Assembly (NCBI GenBank): GCA_035582835.1
Contig: JAYKAV010002766.1
Coordinates: 1,471,491-1,535,490, forward strand
Origin: Phoebastria nigripes
Taxonomy: Eukaryota; Chordata; Aves; Procellariiformes; Diomedeidae
Direction: 5' to 3'
Length of the DNA: 64,000 nucleotides
A model generated the notes under the pieces. That model saw only the letters and a list, made by a program, of their open reading frames with translations. It was not told where the DNA came from and searched no databases. The position numbers were made by a program, and so were the translations under genes. Below are positions 26,476 to 39,079 of this stretch, in pieces (the stretch's first letter is position 1; the number at the start of each line of letters is the position of its first letter).

Positions 26476-29190
26476 TGTTTAAAATGTGAATTCTCTGGAG
26501 AAGGGCAATCCCTAGCTGCGTGTATGGAGCTATGCCTTCATCGCAGCATCCGAGTACAAGCAAAACTGGTCTCTAGTAATAGCAATGTAATCAAGAAACT
26601 ATGGGCTATCACTGGGCACTGAGATACCAGATGGGTGGATTTAATAATACAGCGGGGCAAGGCAGGCAGGACGGCTCCTCGGGAGGCTGCACTCCTCTGC
26701 AGAGCCTCAGTTAGTTATTAAGTCTCTTTAGGGTCTGAACTAAAAGAGAGTTATTCCCTCGCACATCGGACTTTGGGGTACTCAATCATTTCTACTCTGC
26801 AGTGCCCAGACACCGAGCCAGGGAAGCAGTCCCAGCTCTTCCAGGGAGGCTCATCAATAATGGTAATATAACATTCAGCTTGTTTAGAGGCTCCAGTCAT
26901 TCACCCATCAGGGGGACCCATTCATCCCCCAAAGCACTCGCTCATCAGGAGCCTGGGCTCGGCTGTTCGTTACGGGCTTTGAGCAAACTTTCAGGGTACT
27001 TTTGATGAGCCGCTCCTCACATGCAACCTCCCCACTTCTGCCTCCCTGCCTTTCTCTCCCTTGCTGAGCCGGCGTCTTTCCCACGTGCTGGCTGCGCCCT
27101 CGGCATCACCAGGGCTTGGGCTGGTGGGTGGCTGAGACGAGGTCATGAAGCTGCTGTCCGGACAGCCGTGTGTCTCTCCATGTGCACTCATCCAGGCTGC
27201 AGCGGAGCCTGAAGGTTGGGGGGATCGGGGCAGGACCGGCCCCGGAGCTCATGGTCTTCAGCTCCTGGGGATGGGGAAAGGTCTGAATACGTCTTGGTTC
27301 TGCTGGGGAGAAACAGGGACTCCGCTGCTCTGGTCTTCCCATCTTCCAGGCTATTTATGCCGCACACATCACTGGTGGAGAAATGATGGGCCTGGTGATG
27401 CTGACGGCTATAAATCCCAAGGATTTTTGTAAAGATGTGGCAGTGCTGCTCCCTTCCCCACTGCAAAGGAGGCACAGGAGGGGGAAAGCGAGCTCACGGC
27501 AGGGCTTCAGCAGGGGAACCAGGGCACAGCTGAGACAGCAGGGAGAGGAGGCAGAGATGGCTTTTATGGAGAATAAATCACTGTCACAACATGTAAATGA
27601 AGATCACTCAGCGTGGGTGGCTTCTCCCAGGCAGTGCAGACAGCGTTATGGGATCAAGACCCAGACATTTAAAAATCAAAGGGATTCGACTCTTCTTTTA
27701 GTATCTGTCAAATGCTCTGTGCTGGGAAGCCTGCCTCTGCTCAGGCTGAGCCCGGCAAATGCCTTCTGCAACGGCCTCAGCTGCGTGGGGAGTGGATTGC
27801 ATCGCTCTCCCTTTCTCTTCCCACAANATCTATTCCCAATACGCTGCTGCCTAATTTCCTGCCTGTTTCTTCTCTGCAGCTGGAAAATGGCTGAGAACGG
27901 CTGGCTCGCCTTTCAGACGGAGACCTTGACTAGCCAAGCAGGCGTCCTGGGGACAAACCTATTTAGAGCCATCAGATTCACAGCAGTGGGTAGAAATTGC
28001 TGGTCAGGGGAAGCAGAGGCCAAAATACAGCTNGTATGTGCATTTGTGCACAGTCACAGCATGAGTCCCAAGAAGCGGACGGGTGTCTCCGGTTCCCTAT
28101 GCGGCAGGCAGCGGAGGAGCAGGAACCAAAGAAATAATGACAGCTCCCATCCCTCACCCCAGTTAACGCTCTCCTGGGATGGCTACACCAACACCACAGT
28201 CAGGGTAAGAAAAGTGTTGGATGCTGGTATCATAAGCCCTGTCTGACCTGACGTTTCAGGGCACCTGCAAGGGGTCAGGAAGGGTATCGTCACACTCGGG
28301 ATATGTTGGGAAGTTATTATTGATACTGATCTGCANTGGGGTTGGGGTCACTGGAATTACCTTCCTAAGTTTGTGAAAAGGTATTATACCTTCTTTGCAG
28401 TATTGAAATAAAACGCTCCTACCCCATGAAAGAATTAGCCTCGCCAAGACTGCAAAGCTGCTTCATGGCAGATTTGCCTCCTGTAGCAGACCTGCAGCAT
28501 CAGGAAAACCCGGCTTGCCTCAAAAGCCAACACCACGGGCAGCCGTGCCAGGGCTCAGAGCTGCACTACAGTCTGCGAGACCGTGTCCTCTCCCTGAAAA
28601 CGTGCGAGCACCCTGCCCCAGCAGAGCCCAGCTCCTTTCCTTCTGTTTTCTTACCGGAGAGACTGGTTTCACTCCTGTATGGACAACCCCTCCGGCGTTT
28701 CAGGCTGGTTCCCCGCAGCGCACGGGGTGCCCAAACCAGGCAGCTATGTATAGTAAGGTAATCTGCACTGTTTAAAATTTTCATGAGGATATTACAGGAA
28801 TCGAGCAGAGCCCATCCATCACCTAAATTACATTTCTTACTATGACGGTGCCATGCATGTTGGGAGCTGAGGCAGCAGGAGAGGGCAGGGGATGGAAATA
28901 TTACAGGCGGTTTTTGTCACCATGCCTTTTTCAAGAAAAAGCTGCAGCGATGAGGCAGCCACGGGGAAAACATCAGGTTCCCTGGACCTACTCAGATGAG
29001 ACTGCAGGACTCCCCAGCCCCTGGGATAGAGGGGATGCAAGAGATTTTTTGGGACCTCAGAAGCGGTAGATGCTCCTTGAGCTGTCCCGGGGAAGGGACC
29101 ACTGCCTCGGGGTTTGACTGGAGCAGAGGGCTCACCTCTGATGCCCTCTCGCTGCCTCTTCCACTTAACCTGCTGCTCACCTTATTTCCC
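26476..29190. other. Intergenic, no gene recognised
   Basis: Mixed composition. The longest open frame in the window (27,383-28,246) is broken by two Ns, has no recognisable domain, and lacks splice or promoter context. A short AT-rich patch at 28,750-28,840 (TTTAAAATTTTCATGAGG) may be regulatory. Confidence 0.5.
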
Positions 29191-29194
29191 TCTG

Positions 29195-29400
29195 AAAGGT
29201 GCAAACACGCCCCTCCAATTTTTGAGGCTTAATTTAATAACCCTGCTGATGTGCCCTGAAATCCTTCAATGGGAGAGAGAGGCCAAGGATTGCTGCATAG
29301 ATGAAGGATTTCTAAGAAGCCACAGCGATGTGTTCAGTAATAAGCTGAAATAACTGTTTAAAAGGGCAAATGGAGCAATATTTCCTGAGAGTAATTCTTG
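29195..29400. promoter_or_regulatory. Putative enhancer-like element 11
   Basis: Contains GAGGCTTAATTTAATAACCC, CAGTAATAAGCTGAAATAAC and GGAGCAATATTTCCTGAG. AT-rich, no CpG clusters, no coding potential. More AT-rich DNA continues to about 29,720. Confidence 0.3.
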
Positions 29401-30230
29401 GACGCAGCATGCCCCTGCCTATACACGCCCTTATCTCTCCATCTTGAGGCTGAAGGGCTAACACACAGTTATATTTAACTTATATAAAAAGAGTAGTAGT
29501 AAATCACAGCTGGGAGAAACCACTGTTTCAATCTTTTGCTTCCCTGCTTGAACTTTACTGTCCACGCAGTCATTACTCAGGGAGTTTTCCATGGCTTGTT
29601 TTTACTGTAGCTTGTATTATTTTAGGATGGCAGATGGTTGTTTTCTGAATAAGTTTTAGCTTTTGGGGATTTATTTTCAAACACAAAAATGCTAATTAAA
29701 AACATCTCATGAATTTTTGGAACAAGCCAGCTATTGACAGCAGGGCATGGATCTCCGCAGCGCCCGATACCGCAGGCAGCAAAAGCGGCTGGGGCACCAC
29801 TCAAGTCACCGCAGCGATGCAGGCGCTGGGGTCCCGTGCGATGCCCATGGTGAAGTCCTCAGCTGTCCTTCATCTGGTTCCTAGGGCCCTTTAACCCACA
29901 GCTCCCACTCAAGAGTGTCTGAAAGAGCCTTTTGTGGAGGCAGGGATTTTCCCCGAGCTGCCGCTGTGCACGAGCAGCCCCCGGCCTCGACGGGGCTGGG
30001 GGCCGTGGAGCGGCGATACCTGGAGCCACCAACCGGGAGATAAACCCGCCGAGCTCTTGTCTACACCCTCATCTGCCTCGCCTCGTGCTCACATCTGCCC
30101 TCCCCATCACCGCGGCTCTGCTCCCGGCTCTCCGTGGCCGGTGGGGGGGGCAGAGCGGGTTACCTTGGGCTGCACCAACTATTATCGTAAGAAGCCAGGC
30201 AAGAGTCAGGGTCACGTGGCACGTGGATTT
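29401..30230. other. Intergenic, no gene recognised
   Basis: AT-rich to 29,720 (ATATTTAACTTATATAAAAA near 29,470; TGTAGCTTGTATTATTTTAG near 29,607), then GC- and CpG-richer to 30,230. Nothing identified. Confidence 0.5.
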
Positions 30231-30234
30231 TAAA

Positions 30235-30380
30235 TTACCCTAAAAATGACTTGGCTACAGACTTAATGAAGTGTTAATATATGAAAATCTCTCATTAAAA
30301 AGCCGAACTGTGGAGGCTTTTGATGACTGGTTGGCTGGACTCTGAACTGAGACCAATTAGATATGCAAAGTTTTTCCAGA
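30235..30380. promoter_or_regulatory. Putative enhancer-like element 12
   Basis: AT-rich island with CTTAATGAAGTGTTAATATA, CTCTCATTAAAAAGCC and CCAATTAGATATGC. Sharp GC-rich boundaries on both sides. Confidence 0.3.
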
Positions 30381-32180
30381 GACCTTTGCTTCCGTGCCTG
30401 CCAGCTTGCTCTCCCAGCTGCCATGCCGCTCTCTCATCGCCTTTTTTTTCCCAGAAGGTGCCAAGTTGAAGCTCCAGCTCCACGCACAGAGCAAGCGCTG
30501 GGGTTTGCGCCGTGGCTGCGAACGGCTTTGGGCTGAGCTGTGCCTCGCTGCGCTGTTTCGGCTTCAGCCTTGGGAGCGAGATGGTGGGAACCTCTGTCTC
30601 GCAGGCAACCCACGGAGGGAAAACCAGCAGCTGGGGATGCATCTGCTTGCTGCTTCTTGGTGATGGACAGGGGCAGCACAAAAGGATGCGTTCTGCCTGC
30701 TGTTTCTGTGCTGCTGTGGTTTTATCAAATGGCTTCGGGCAGGGATGGAGTAGCCAAGGGGGCAGATGTGCCTGCAGGGTGGGCAGCCGAGCCCGGGCTC
30801 GCAGGCATAGCTGGGGCTGTGCAGCCGCCTCCGGCACTCGTGGCTGTGCTGGGCGAGAGCACGACGCAAAGGGATGGGGTACAACTGACCATGCCGGGGG
30901 ACACCGGGTGTCCTGTCCTCTTCTGGCATCATCCCTTCATGCTTCACATCACCNTAGTCCCTGCAGTGCCTGGCTCCTCATTGCCATGAGCCTATTGAAT
31001 AATTCATTCCCACTGCCCCCATAGAAGATGGAAATGGAAAGCATTGTTATTCAGCTCATTTTTTTATGTTCTGTTTCCCAGGGAGGGAAATGGCACATTT
31101 ACTTTTAGTAGCCGCCATGAAACACACTCTGAAACCCTCCCTCATCGCTGCTGGGGGCAGGCAGGAGGGGCGAGGGCANGGTGGTGGGCATGGCCGGCCG
31201 GGGTCCCTGCGCGGGGCACTCGGGATGCTCCTGCTCACAGCCCGAGATGGCCGCCTCCGATGTTTTCTCTCCTGCCGTCCCCTCCTCCTCTTCTCAGCCC
31301 CGCGTCAGGTGTGCAGGGGGACTCCCCAGCCGGGGCAGCAGCAGTAAAAGCGCAGCAGGAGCCGTGAATGCAGCGGGTGACATAAATGCAAAAGAAAGAA
31401 TTAGGGAACAGAAGGATGGAAAACAACCCAGTGAGGCTTCTCCGGAGAATGCCGTTTGCCTGGCACCCCAAAATGTTCCTGGCCTTGGGATTATTTGTTA
31501 TTGAGACCGTGGTGCTTGGCTGCGGGGTCTGACAGACCCCGTTGTGTTGGGGCCGTCACAGGCAAGGCAAGACCCCGCTGCAAAGAGTAAGAGTAAGCGC
31601 TCCGAGGGGACAAAGCCTCCTTGCTGGAGGAGGGAAACCAAGGGACAGGGAGCTCGTGGGCGGGATTTCTAAGGCTACGTAGGTCTGGGGTAAGCATGCG
31701 GGATGCTGGGCTCGCAGAGGGCAGGAATGCACATGGGTGACCTGGAGCCACCACCAACTGCTCCTGGGAAGCACCTCAAACGATGCTGCAGAGAGCCAAC
31801 GGCACCTGCAGAAAGCAAAGCCATCTCTGCCGAGCCCCAGCGCTTTTGCCAAAGGCCATCTTCACACTCCTCCCTTCGGGCAAGCCAGTCCAGGCTCCTC
31901 GTGTCAGCACCCATCGCTGGGTTACTCTCAGCTGGGGTCACAGGGGCACCCACAGCTCTTCATTGCAGGGTCTGAGNGTGGCCTTGCTGCAGCACCGGGG
32001 TCTGCAATAACGATGGAGCAGATGAAGAGAGGAAAGTTGGTGCGGCCGCTATCCACGGCGCTGCGCTTTCTTCCCGACAGCATCTCCATCTCCCTCCCTC
32101 CCTTGCCTGCGCTTCACCTCCATACTGGAAAAACAGTTACAAGGAAGATGCTGTGCCCGGGGGCTGCGAGTGCTTGAGCT
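30381..32180. other. Intergenic, GC-rich, no gene recognised
   Basis: GC-rich filler with a small AT patch at 30,985-31,080. Overlapping open frames in several registers are typical of GC-rich non-coding DNA. Confidence 0.55.
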
Positions 32181-32223
32181 GGGGCGGAGGGTGGGCTGAG
32201 GGCAGGGCGGGCCGGGGAGGGGG
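32181..32223 (+). other. Strong G-quadruplex motif
   Basis: Eight runs of three or more G (81-84, 89-91, 93-95, 200-202, 205-207, 209-211, 214-217 and 219-223, counting from 32,1xx/32,2xx), separated by loops of 1-4 nt on the plus strand. It meets the G3+N1-7 rule several times over. Confidence 0.75.
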
Positions 32224-33465
32224 CTGCGCGGGCTCCCGGGGAAGGAAGGTCGGGAGTGAATGGGCTGGGGGGCTCTGGCGCAGGACTGACAGCACCGTGA
32301 TGCTCCTGGGTTTCAGAAGAGCGTTTGAAACTGCAGCACGGGAACGAGNGAGCTGCAGGAGCTGCGGAGCAGAGGGGCTTGAAATCACCTCTGCAAGCAC
32401 CAAAGTAGAGATGTGCTTTGATGAAGAAAACAAATCCTGAGTTTCATGGCTGAGAAAGAGCAAATCGGACCCCCTCATGGGCTGTCTAGGTTTCTGTTTA
32501 TTTACCTGTGCCCCAGGAGCAGGATGCCCTAGGGGCTCAAGGACAGGCGTGGGGCACACGGGTTGTCTGCTCTGCCCCACCGCTGGCCTGGTCCCCCACC
32601 ACGGGGGTCACCAGCCGGGGCGACCGTCCCCGCGGGGACTCGACCGAGTCGCGCTGGCACGGAGCGGCTCTTCCCACTCCCCGGTGCTTCAGACCGTGGC
32701 AGAAGGTCCCTTTGCCGTGCTGCCTGGCGAGGACAGTAACCAAGATTTATGAGGGCTCCGGTGTTCTCATACGTCTGTCCTGCCAGCAGCGGGGTGACGA
32801 GAGAAAACACCATTGATCATGATTATAAATGGAGGTAGATGGATGCGACAGGCCCTGGGAGGGGCTGCGGCTGCCGGGGCAAGGGGGGGGGTCCCCCGGG
32901 TCCCTCTACACCAGGAGCAAACCCCGGGCTGCNGCGGTGGCTGCAGCGCTGGAGGTTTGTGCTGCCTGCTCAGCCGCCGAGCTGCCGGCCCCGAGCTCAG
33001 CTCTCCCCGACAGCACACNGACCCAAAGCGATGTTACAGGCTCCCGAGCAAGGAGAGTGAAATTAAGAAGTATTATCAAGACATGAAACTTATGCAAAGC
33101 CCGATTCAATTAACTTACCTATGTCCCTACTAGTTAAAGGTGTAAAAACCTCAATCCCTTGGGATTAATAGAGGAACCAAAGCTGAACCTCCTGCACTCG
33201 GGCTACAAGAAGTGCTGCAAAAAGGGGAATCGGGGCTTCGGAACTGCTCACGGGCACGGCAGGGAGCAGCCGTCAGTCCCCGGCACAGCCCGGCCACGTC
33301 TCTCAGCAAGCGTTTCCCGGGGTGCTCAGGATGAGCCCCAGTGCCCTCTCTTTGGGTGTCAGCCGGGTGCAAGGGGCTCCNGCCAGACGGGCAGGGTGGC
33401 ACAGCGGGTGCCGTGCTCGCTGCAGAAGCAGCTATCTTCTTTTTCCTCCTCCCAGTACATTTTTG
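32224..33465. other. Intergenic, CpG-rich patches, no gene recognised
   Basis: CpG-rich DNA at 32,540-32,700 includes a perfect 14-bp palindrome GTCCCCGCGGGGAC (32,626-32,639), directly overlapped by the inverted repeat GACTCG-AC-CGAGTC (32,637-32,650). GC-rich to about 33,030, then AT-rich at 33,045-33,150. No gene. Confidence 0.5.
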
Positions 33466-33469
33466 CGTG

Positions 33470-33920
33470 CACATGAATTATTTATGCAAATGTCTTTGCT
33501 ATTTGTAAGTATTCAACAGATAGCTTGGACAAACAGCCTGCAGCTATATAACAGCAATGCCCACTTCTTATCTAGCACTTGTTTACAGATGACAAAGGGT
33601 TTTACAGAGGAGACTGGGCTTTGGTAATAGGATAGCAGAAGCTGTCAAATTGTTGATTTCTGCCCTGTAGACTGCCTACCCCTTACCATATGTGAATAAC
33701 TTCTATAAAGTGCATGAACTATAGCTAAGTAAAGAAATANTATTGCTGGTGAGTCACATTTACTGCCCAAGAGCCCGCACCCCCATTAAAATGAATAAAG
33801 GCTGAATGCCACCCCTGTGGAAACCCATGGCTATATAGATACTATATGGTCTAACTGTGAATCTTAAGGAATTTTTTTCTGATTCCCCGAATGAAACTTT
33901 TAAACCAGATATATAACAAA
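33470..33920. promoter_or_regulatory. AT-rich element 13, possible regulatory island
   Basis: Long AT-rich stretch with TATTTATGCAAATGTC (contains the octamer ATGCAAAT), AACTATAGCTAAGTAAAG and CCCATTAAAATGAATAAAGG. No recognised repeat. Confidence 0.3.
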
Positions 33921-34469
33921 TAACGAGCAAATCTGCTGCAAGGGTGAAGAACTGGATGAACTATGGCTCTCTCAGGATACAGGATCTCAGACGAATAGCA
34001 AGCAAGTAGGGCACAGGAGCGCAGCCCGGCATTGCCCCAGACGTCCCTGGGCAGTGCCTGCCGCGCCTGGAGCTCTCTGGGCAGGGCTGAACAGCTGAGC
34101 ATCGCTCCAGCACCCTCTTCAGTCATCCAGCTCGTCCAGGCTTCCTTCTTCCGTTTTCTTAAATTAAAGAAGAAAAATAAAAGATGCAGGCAATTAAATA
34201 GCCTCTTCTTTTCAAATTACTTTTCCCTTCTCTCCTTTTTTAATTACTCGAGCAGGTCTTTGTCTTGGTAGCGAATGCATTTGCATAATGCCCGTTTTGT
34301 AGGAATTGTTTTGGTTTGGAAAGAGTTACCCCGACTGCGATTCGGCATCTTACGCTTTCACAACATGTCCTGCAAGAATGCGCAGGCACTCACTTCGTGA
34401 GCCTGAGCTCGTCCCTCCGCAGAGCCGTCCTCCCTGTCCGCAGCAGCGACGTGGCTGAGAGCATCGGTA
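33921..34469. other. Intergenic, no gene recognised
   Basis: GC-rich 34,000-34,130, then AT-rich 34,140-34,330 with CTTAAATTAAAGAAG and TTTAATTACTCGAG. No coding signal. Confidence 0.45.
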
Positions 34470-34740
34470 GGAATTGGCTTTTGTGAAGAGTTAGGAGGAA
34501 AATTGTTTTGGAGGAGGTAACTATAAACATCACCTGCTGCTCACCAGGCTCTGAAGTCCCCGGGCAATACAGAGAAATGGTGCTTATAAAAACTGAGCGG
34601 TGATTTTGTCTTCAAATCATTTCTTTGCAGTCACCTGCTGCTTTATCACCTGGGATTGCCAGGCTTTGTGTAAATATAAATTAATCCTGATGATACTCTT
34701 GTGAGGCAGCTGGTGTTACACTGAAATGAAGTACAAGGAG
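34470..34740. promoter_or_regulatory. Putative enhancer-like element 14 with E-box repeats
   Basis: The 12-mer TCACCTGCTGCT occurs twice (34,530-34,541 and 34,631-34,642), with a third CACCTG at 34,647-34,652. CACCTG is an E-box bound by E-proteins and by ZEB/Snail repressors. The 3' side is AT-rich with AAATATAAATTAATCCTGAT. Confidence 0.4.
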
Positions 34741-37700
34741 GTTTGTGGCCTCACGTTGCAGAGGCAATGGGTGTCTCGCACCCCGTGCAAACCCAGCCTT
34801 CTCCCCCAGCGACGGGAGGGGATGTTTTGCAGGACGGCCATCCCGGCACAGCTGGCGGGTGGGGGGATATTTTTTGCATGTAAGTGATTAAACCTCTTCC
34901 TTATTCAGGAACCCACCTTGCAATAATGCTGCTATGCCACCAGTTTCTGGCAGAAGAAGAAAGAAATGCATCAAAGCCCACGGCTTTAATTTCTTCCCGT
35001 ACAACAGAGAGACAATGGACGGTAGCCCGTGCGGCGGCAGGGCAGCTGGCTCTAACGGCGTCCTGTACAATCCCAGCACTAACACTCATTTGCTGCCGCA
35101 CAAAGGGAAAAGAATAACACGTATGAAGCCGGCGATGGATGCACACCCTGCTTTGCAGGCCATTAAAACGTGGGAGCAGTGAAAGAAATTGAATCCAGCC
35201 GGAGAAGACAGATGCTATTAGGATAACTCTCCAGAGAAAATCAAGCCAATCAGTGTGAAATCGATTCCCCTGTCCCCTCCTGAGAGGGTTTTCACAGACC
35301 TGTGTATCACCAGTCCTGATAGCAGGAGCCCAGAGGGCAGCGTGGACGGCGAGGAGGACAGGGGTTATACCCACAAGTCGGAACAAAGCGGCTCTGTTAT
35401 TTCTAGATCAGTGCCCGCTTTCCAGCGCTGCTCCCTGATGCTTTAAGGGCACTTCAAAGCATTTGGTGCGTTCAGCCGAGCAATGGGGACATCATCGTGT
35501 GGCTCAGGCAGAAATGGAGAGCAAGAGAAGGATCCCTGCCCTGCCGCGGCAGCCCTTCCCCAGGGAATGAAATCCCGGATGGGTAAAAGGGAGTTAGAGG
35601 ATGACCTGGGCTTCCGTTTGAAGCCGATGCTCAGAAGTCCCATGGCAAAGCCCAGGGAGCTGCAAAGCACTGCGATGATTTAAAATGCCCACATGGCTCT
35701 TCTTGGCTATTTCCTACAGCGAGTGGGACTGTAGATTTATATACTTCCAGAAATCCCACGGGTTTTGCTTTCCAGATAGCCGAGCGGTTGAGGAGGCACT
35801 GAGCGCTGCTTGCCTGGAGGAGAGACAGCTGAAGGGAGACCCAGGGACCATCACGGCTGTGAGCTGGGAAGAGAAAGGGAATTAATTCACTGTTCTCCAT
35901 GGCCGTTTTAGGTAAGACAAGCAGTCGTCAGGTTAAACTACAGCAAGGGAGACTTAGAGTAGATGAGGGAAGATTTCTATCTTAGCCTAGCCTAGCCAAG
36001 CTCTTTAAGTCCCTTGCTCTGTGTTTCAATAAATCATAACATTTATCTTGTAAAGATCTGTATGCACCTAAACTCCCAGGAGATTTCCTCGCGTGCTCTC
36101 CAGCAGTGCCTAATGCCCCGCGACATCCATTAGCACCAGGCTCAGCGCTCGCAGATACCTGCCTGCGGTGCGGGTGTTAAGCACAAAATGCCGTTGAGAT
36201 TTTTGACCTAAGTCCCTTTTCAAAAGGGAAAACTCAGCCCGAACTCCCTCTGGCTTGCGGTCTTTCATTTTGAAAGGAAATGTCAGTGTGTGCTCTGCTC
36301 CCCCAAATTGCTCGTGTAACCGAAGGAGCCTCCTCGATACCTGTACCCCGGCCCGCCCCGTGACGATGCTGGTGGGCTGCCTTCGCCCGCAGGGGCTTTG
36401 GGCAGGACAGGGCTGGCTTGAAAACTCTGAGCTTTGTAGAGATGGAGATGAAAACGCACGGGCAGCCACTTTACTACCACCCGGGGACCGGCGACGCTCT
36501 GCGCCTGACTCTCGGTGCTGCTAGCACGGCTTTGCACGGCGCTGGCAGTGCTAAGGGGCCATCCGCCAACCATAAACGTGATTCACGCCCAACTTAGAGC
36601 CCCTTTACGCGTTCGGAGCAACGTACGACAGGCTCAGCAAACCCGAGTCTTGTGACAGCAAATGGGAACGCAGCCTCCAAGGCACTTCTTACCCCCGAGG
36701 CAGCAGAGCGCCTGAGCGCGCCGTGACACGTCCGAGTCAGGCAGCGCAGGAAAACCGAGGGGCTGCTTGGCCGAGCCGGGCGAGCCAGCGGCAGGGCTGG
36801 GCTGCAGCCGCAGCCCGAGAGGTGCCGAAATCCCGTCCTCCTCCCGCCTCCCCATCGCTCCAAAAGCAGGCTCTGCCTCCCGCCCGTCCTCCCTGAAGGA
36901 AGGACTCCAAAGATCGTTAGCCATAACGAGGACATCTACACAGGAGGGATTCAGAAGCGTCTTCCCTCTTCTCTGCTTGATGTCGCTTTTTAAGGAAATC
37001 CACATTTTAAAAAAAAAAAAAAAATCCAAACCAAACCAAATCCAATGAAGAGAGGTAATTCCTCGCTGTTTCTTCTCTGGCAAAAAAGTTTTTAGAGGAA
37101 AATTCTTGTGATGGACACGTGGCTGTACCACTGTTGGCAAGAAAACATTTCAATGGGTGTATTAAAACTGGCATCCTGTCAAACTTTCAATTTCTGAATA
37201 ATTGTGCTTTCCTTAGAGGATGCACAGAAGCGTTGCACTTGAAAATTACTGTTCTCCTCCACTGGAGAGCCAACAGGTCTAATTATCACCCAGATCTGCT
37301 GAGGTTGGGTGGCTTGTCAGCGTAATGCTATGGGATAATTAAAGTCCCAGCTTTCTCTAGCAGAAAGAAGCAGCTTCTCATTAAAACAGGCTTTTCAGGT
37401 TTTTGATGCCCCCTCCAGACACGGGAGCAAAAAACCTGCCGGGTGCCGCTGCTGGCGGGGCTGCCTGGGTGCTAAAACCAAATTAAACCCCAACAAAAAT
37501 AAAAGCCCCGTTTGCAATCGGAGGTTTTACGGCAGCAGCAGAGGTGCCAGGTCCCGTGGGCACCGCGCCGGCGGGGTTCGACGAGAGCCGGCAGCCAGAG
37601 AGGTGGAAACCACCGCGGCTGAGCAGGACTGAGACTCCCCGCTCCCCTCCCCGCTCCTCGTGTTGAAACAAATCTAAGGTAATAACCAGAAAAGCTGCTC

Positions 37701-38100
37701 ACTTTTCATCTTCAAGCAAAGCAGACGAGCAGGTTGTCCACGCGGCAGCCACCCCTCCTCGGCACTGGTAAGGTGTTGGCGGTGCGCACGTGTGCCGGGA
37801 GGACGGGGAGCTGCCGGAGTGAGCCCTGGGCAGCAGCCGGCATCAGCAGCCGCTGGCACCTCGGACCGGCACACAAGGGATGCGCTTTGATGTATGCACA
37901 CTAAAATATAAAATGATACCATATATATATATATAAAAAAAAAATAAAATCAAGCAGGCCAGCCAAGCCGGACCAGCATACAGCACCACGCATTCGCGGT
38001 GAGCCTCAGACAGGTTCGCTTGCAGAGACACCGTGAAAACGGGTTTTTAAGCCAGGACCGACGGTGCCGCTGCTCTTGCCGGTGCTGGAAGGTTCACTTG
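34741..38100. other. Intergenic, no gene recognised
   Basis: Alternating composition. CpG-richer DNA lies at 36,480-36,900, an A-run at 37,008-37,024, and an (AT)n/A-run at 37,921-37,944. AT-rich patches at 35,880-36,070 and 37,130-37,400 (GTCTAATTATCACC) may be regulatory. No gene recognised on either strand. Confidence 0.5.
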
Positions 38101-38980
38101 GGTCGTGGCCAAAGTCTAATTGGGGTAATTATATTCTGCTGCCAGTTTAAAAAACCTCTACGCATTCATAGGGAGAGATACATATCTATATAGCGTGCGT
38201 ACGCACAGATAACAGTGAAAACAATAATTACATTAGCATTAGCTATACAGAAGAGTTTAAACCTTCTTGTTAAATATTCAAGCAAGTAATGCATTACGAA
38301 CCGCCTTTCCCCCAGCGCTGGAACACGCCTATGTCTTGCAACAGTAAATTTGCCTTGGCTTTTGCGTTCGGGGTGTTGTAATCGCCCGTCCTCTCCTCTG
38401 GCCCAGACGCTGCATCCATCTGATAATGCTGGACATCGGGCAGCCAAACTTCCCGGCAGCGCAGGGCTGTAATCAGATGACACAGTCCTGTATTGCTGGA
38501 GATTACCATTCCAGCACTGGTAATTAGTGGGTTTTCAGCAGTTGTACTTGGCAGGCGCCAATGACCATGTTTATCAGCAGGGAACGTGGGTTACAAATCG
38601 GGCTAGGTGAATAATTGATTTTTTGTGGTGCTCTCAAATCTGGAAATATTTTTTAGAAAGTGAAAAAAATGATATTGAAAAATTAGAGACGTCTCAGAGA
38701 GCTGGTGAGAATAAACGAAATGTTTTTTTCAACTTCAAATTAATTGTTTTGCTTTGGATGAAAGTGTTTTTCTAAAAGAACCGTGGCATACCAAAGAACA
38801 TTTGTAAGTAAAAAAATACAAATCAAACTGAAAACTACAGTCAAACTTCAAAAATCTGAACGAAAATGTTTTGACACATTCCAAACCTGTGTTTTGATTT
38901 GATTTGTTTTCTTTTGACACATACACTTTAGCAAGACGAGAGGCGTTCGCAGCAAGCTCTGGTGTAACCGAGCCCAAACC
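38101..38980. promoter_or_regulatory. AT-rich segment, possible regulatory elements (15)
   Basis: AT-rich at 38,110-38,300 (TCTAATTGGGGTAATTATAT) and 38,510-38,930 (CTGGTAATTAGTGGG; TCAAATTAATTG), split by GC-richer DNA. No coding potential; the function is inferred. Confidence 0.25.
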
Positions 38981-38998
38981 GGGCACTGCCAGCACGAT

Positions 38999-39032
38999 GG
39001 GGGGAAAAGGAAAGGGGGGGAAAGGAAAGGGA
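38999..39032 (+). repeat. Purine-only GGGGAAAGGAAA tract
   Basis: Uninterrupted G/A stretch of about 34 bp made of GGGGGAAAGGAAAGG-type units; low complexity. Confidence 0.8.
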
Positions 39033-39079
39033 CCCTTCACGGATTGTACATCTGCAGCCAAACCTCCACAAATAGCTGC

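Noticed and set aside
27383..28246. 287-codon open frame
   Set aside because: Contains two Ns, has no domain, signal or conserved-looking motif, and lies in DNA where long frames arise from GC bias.
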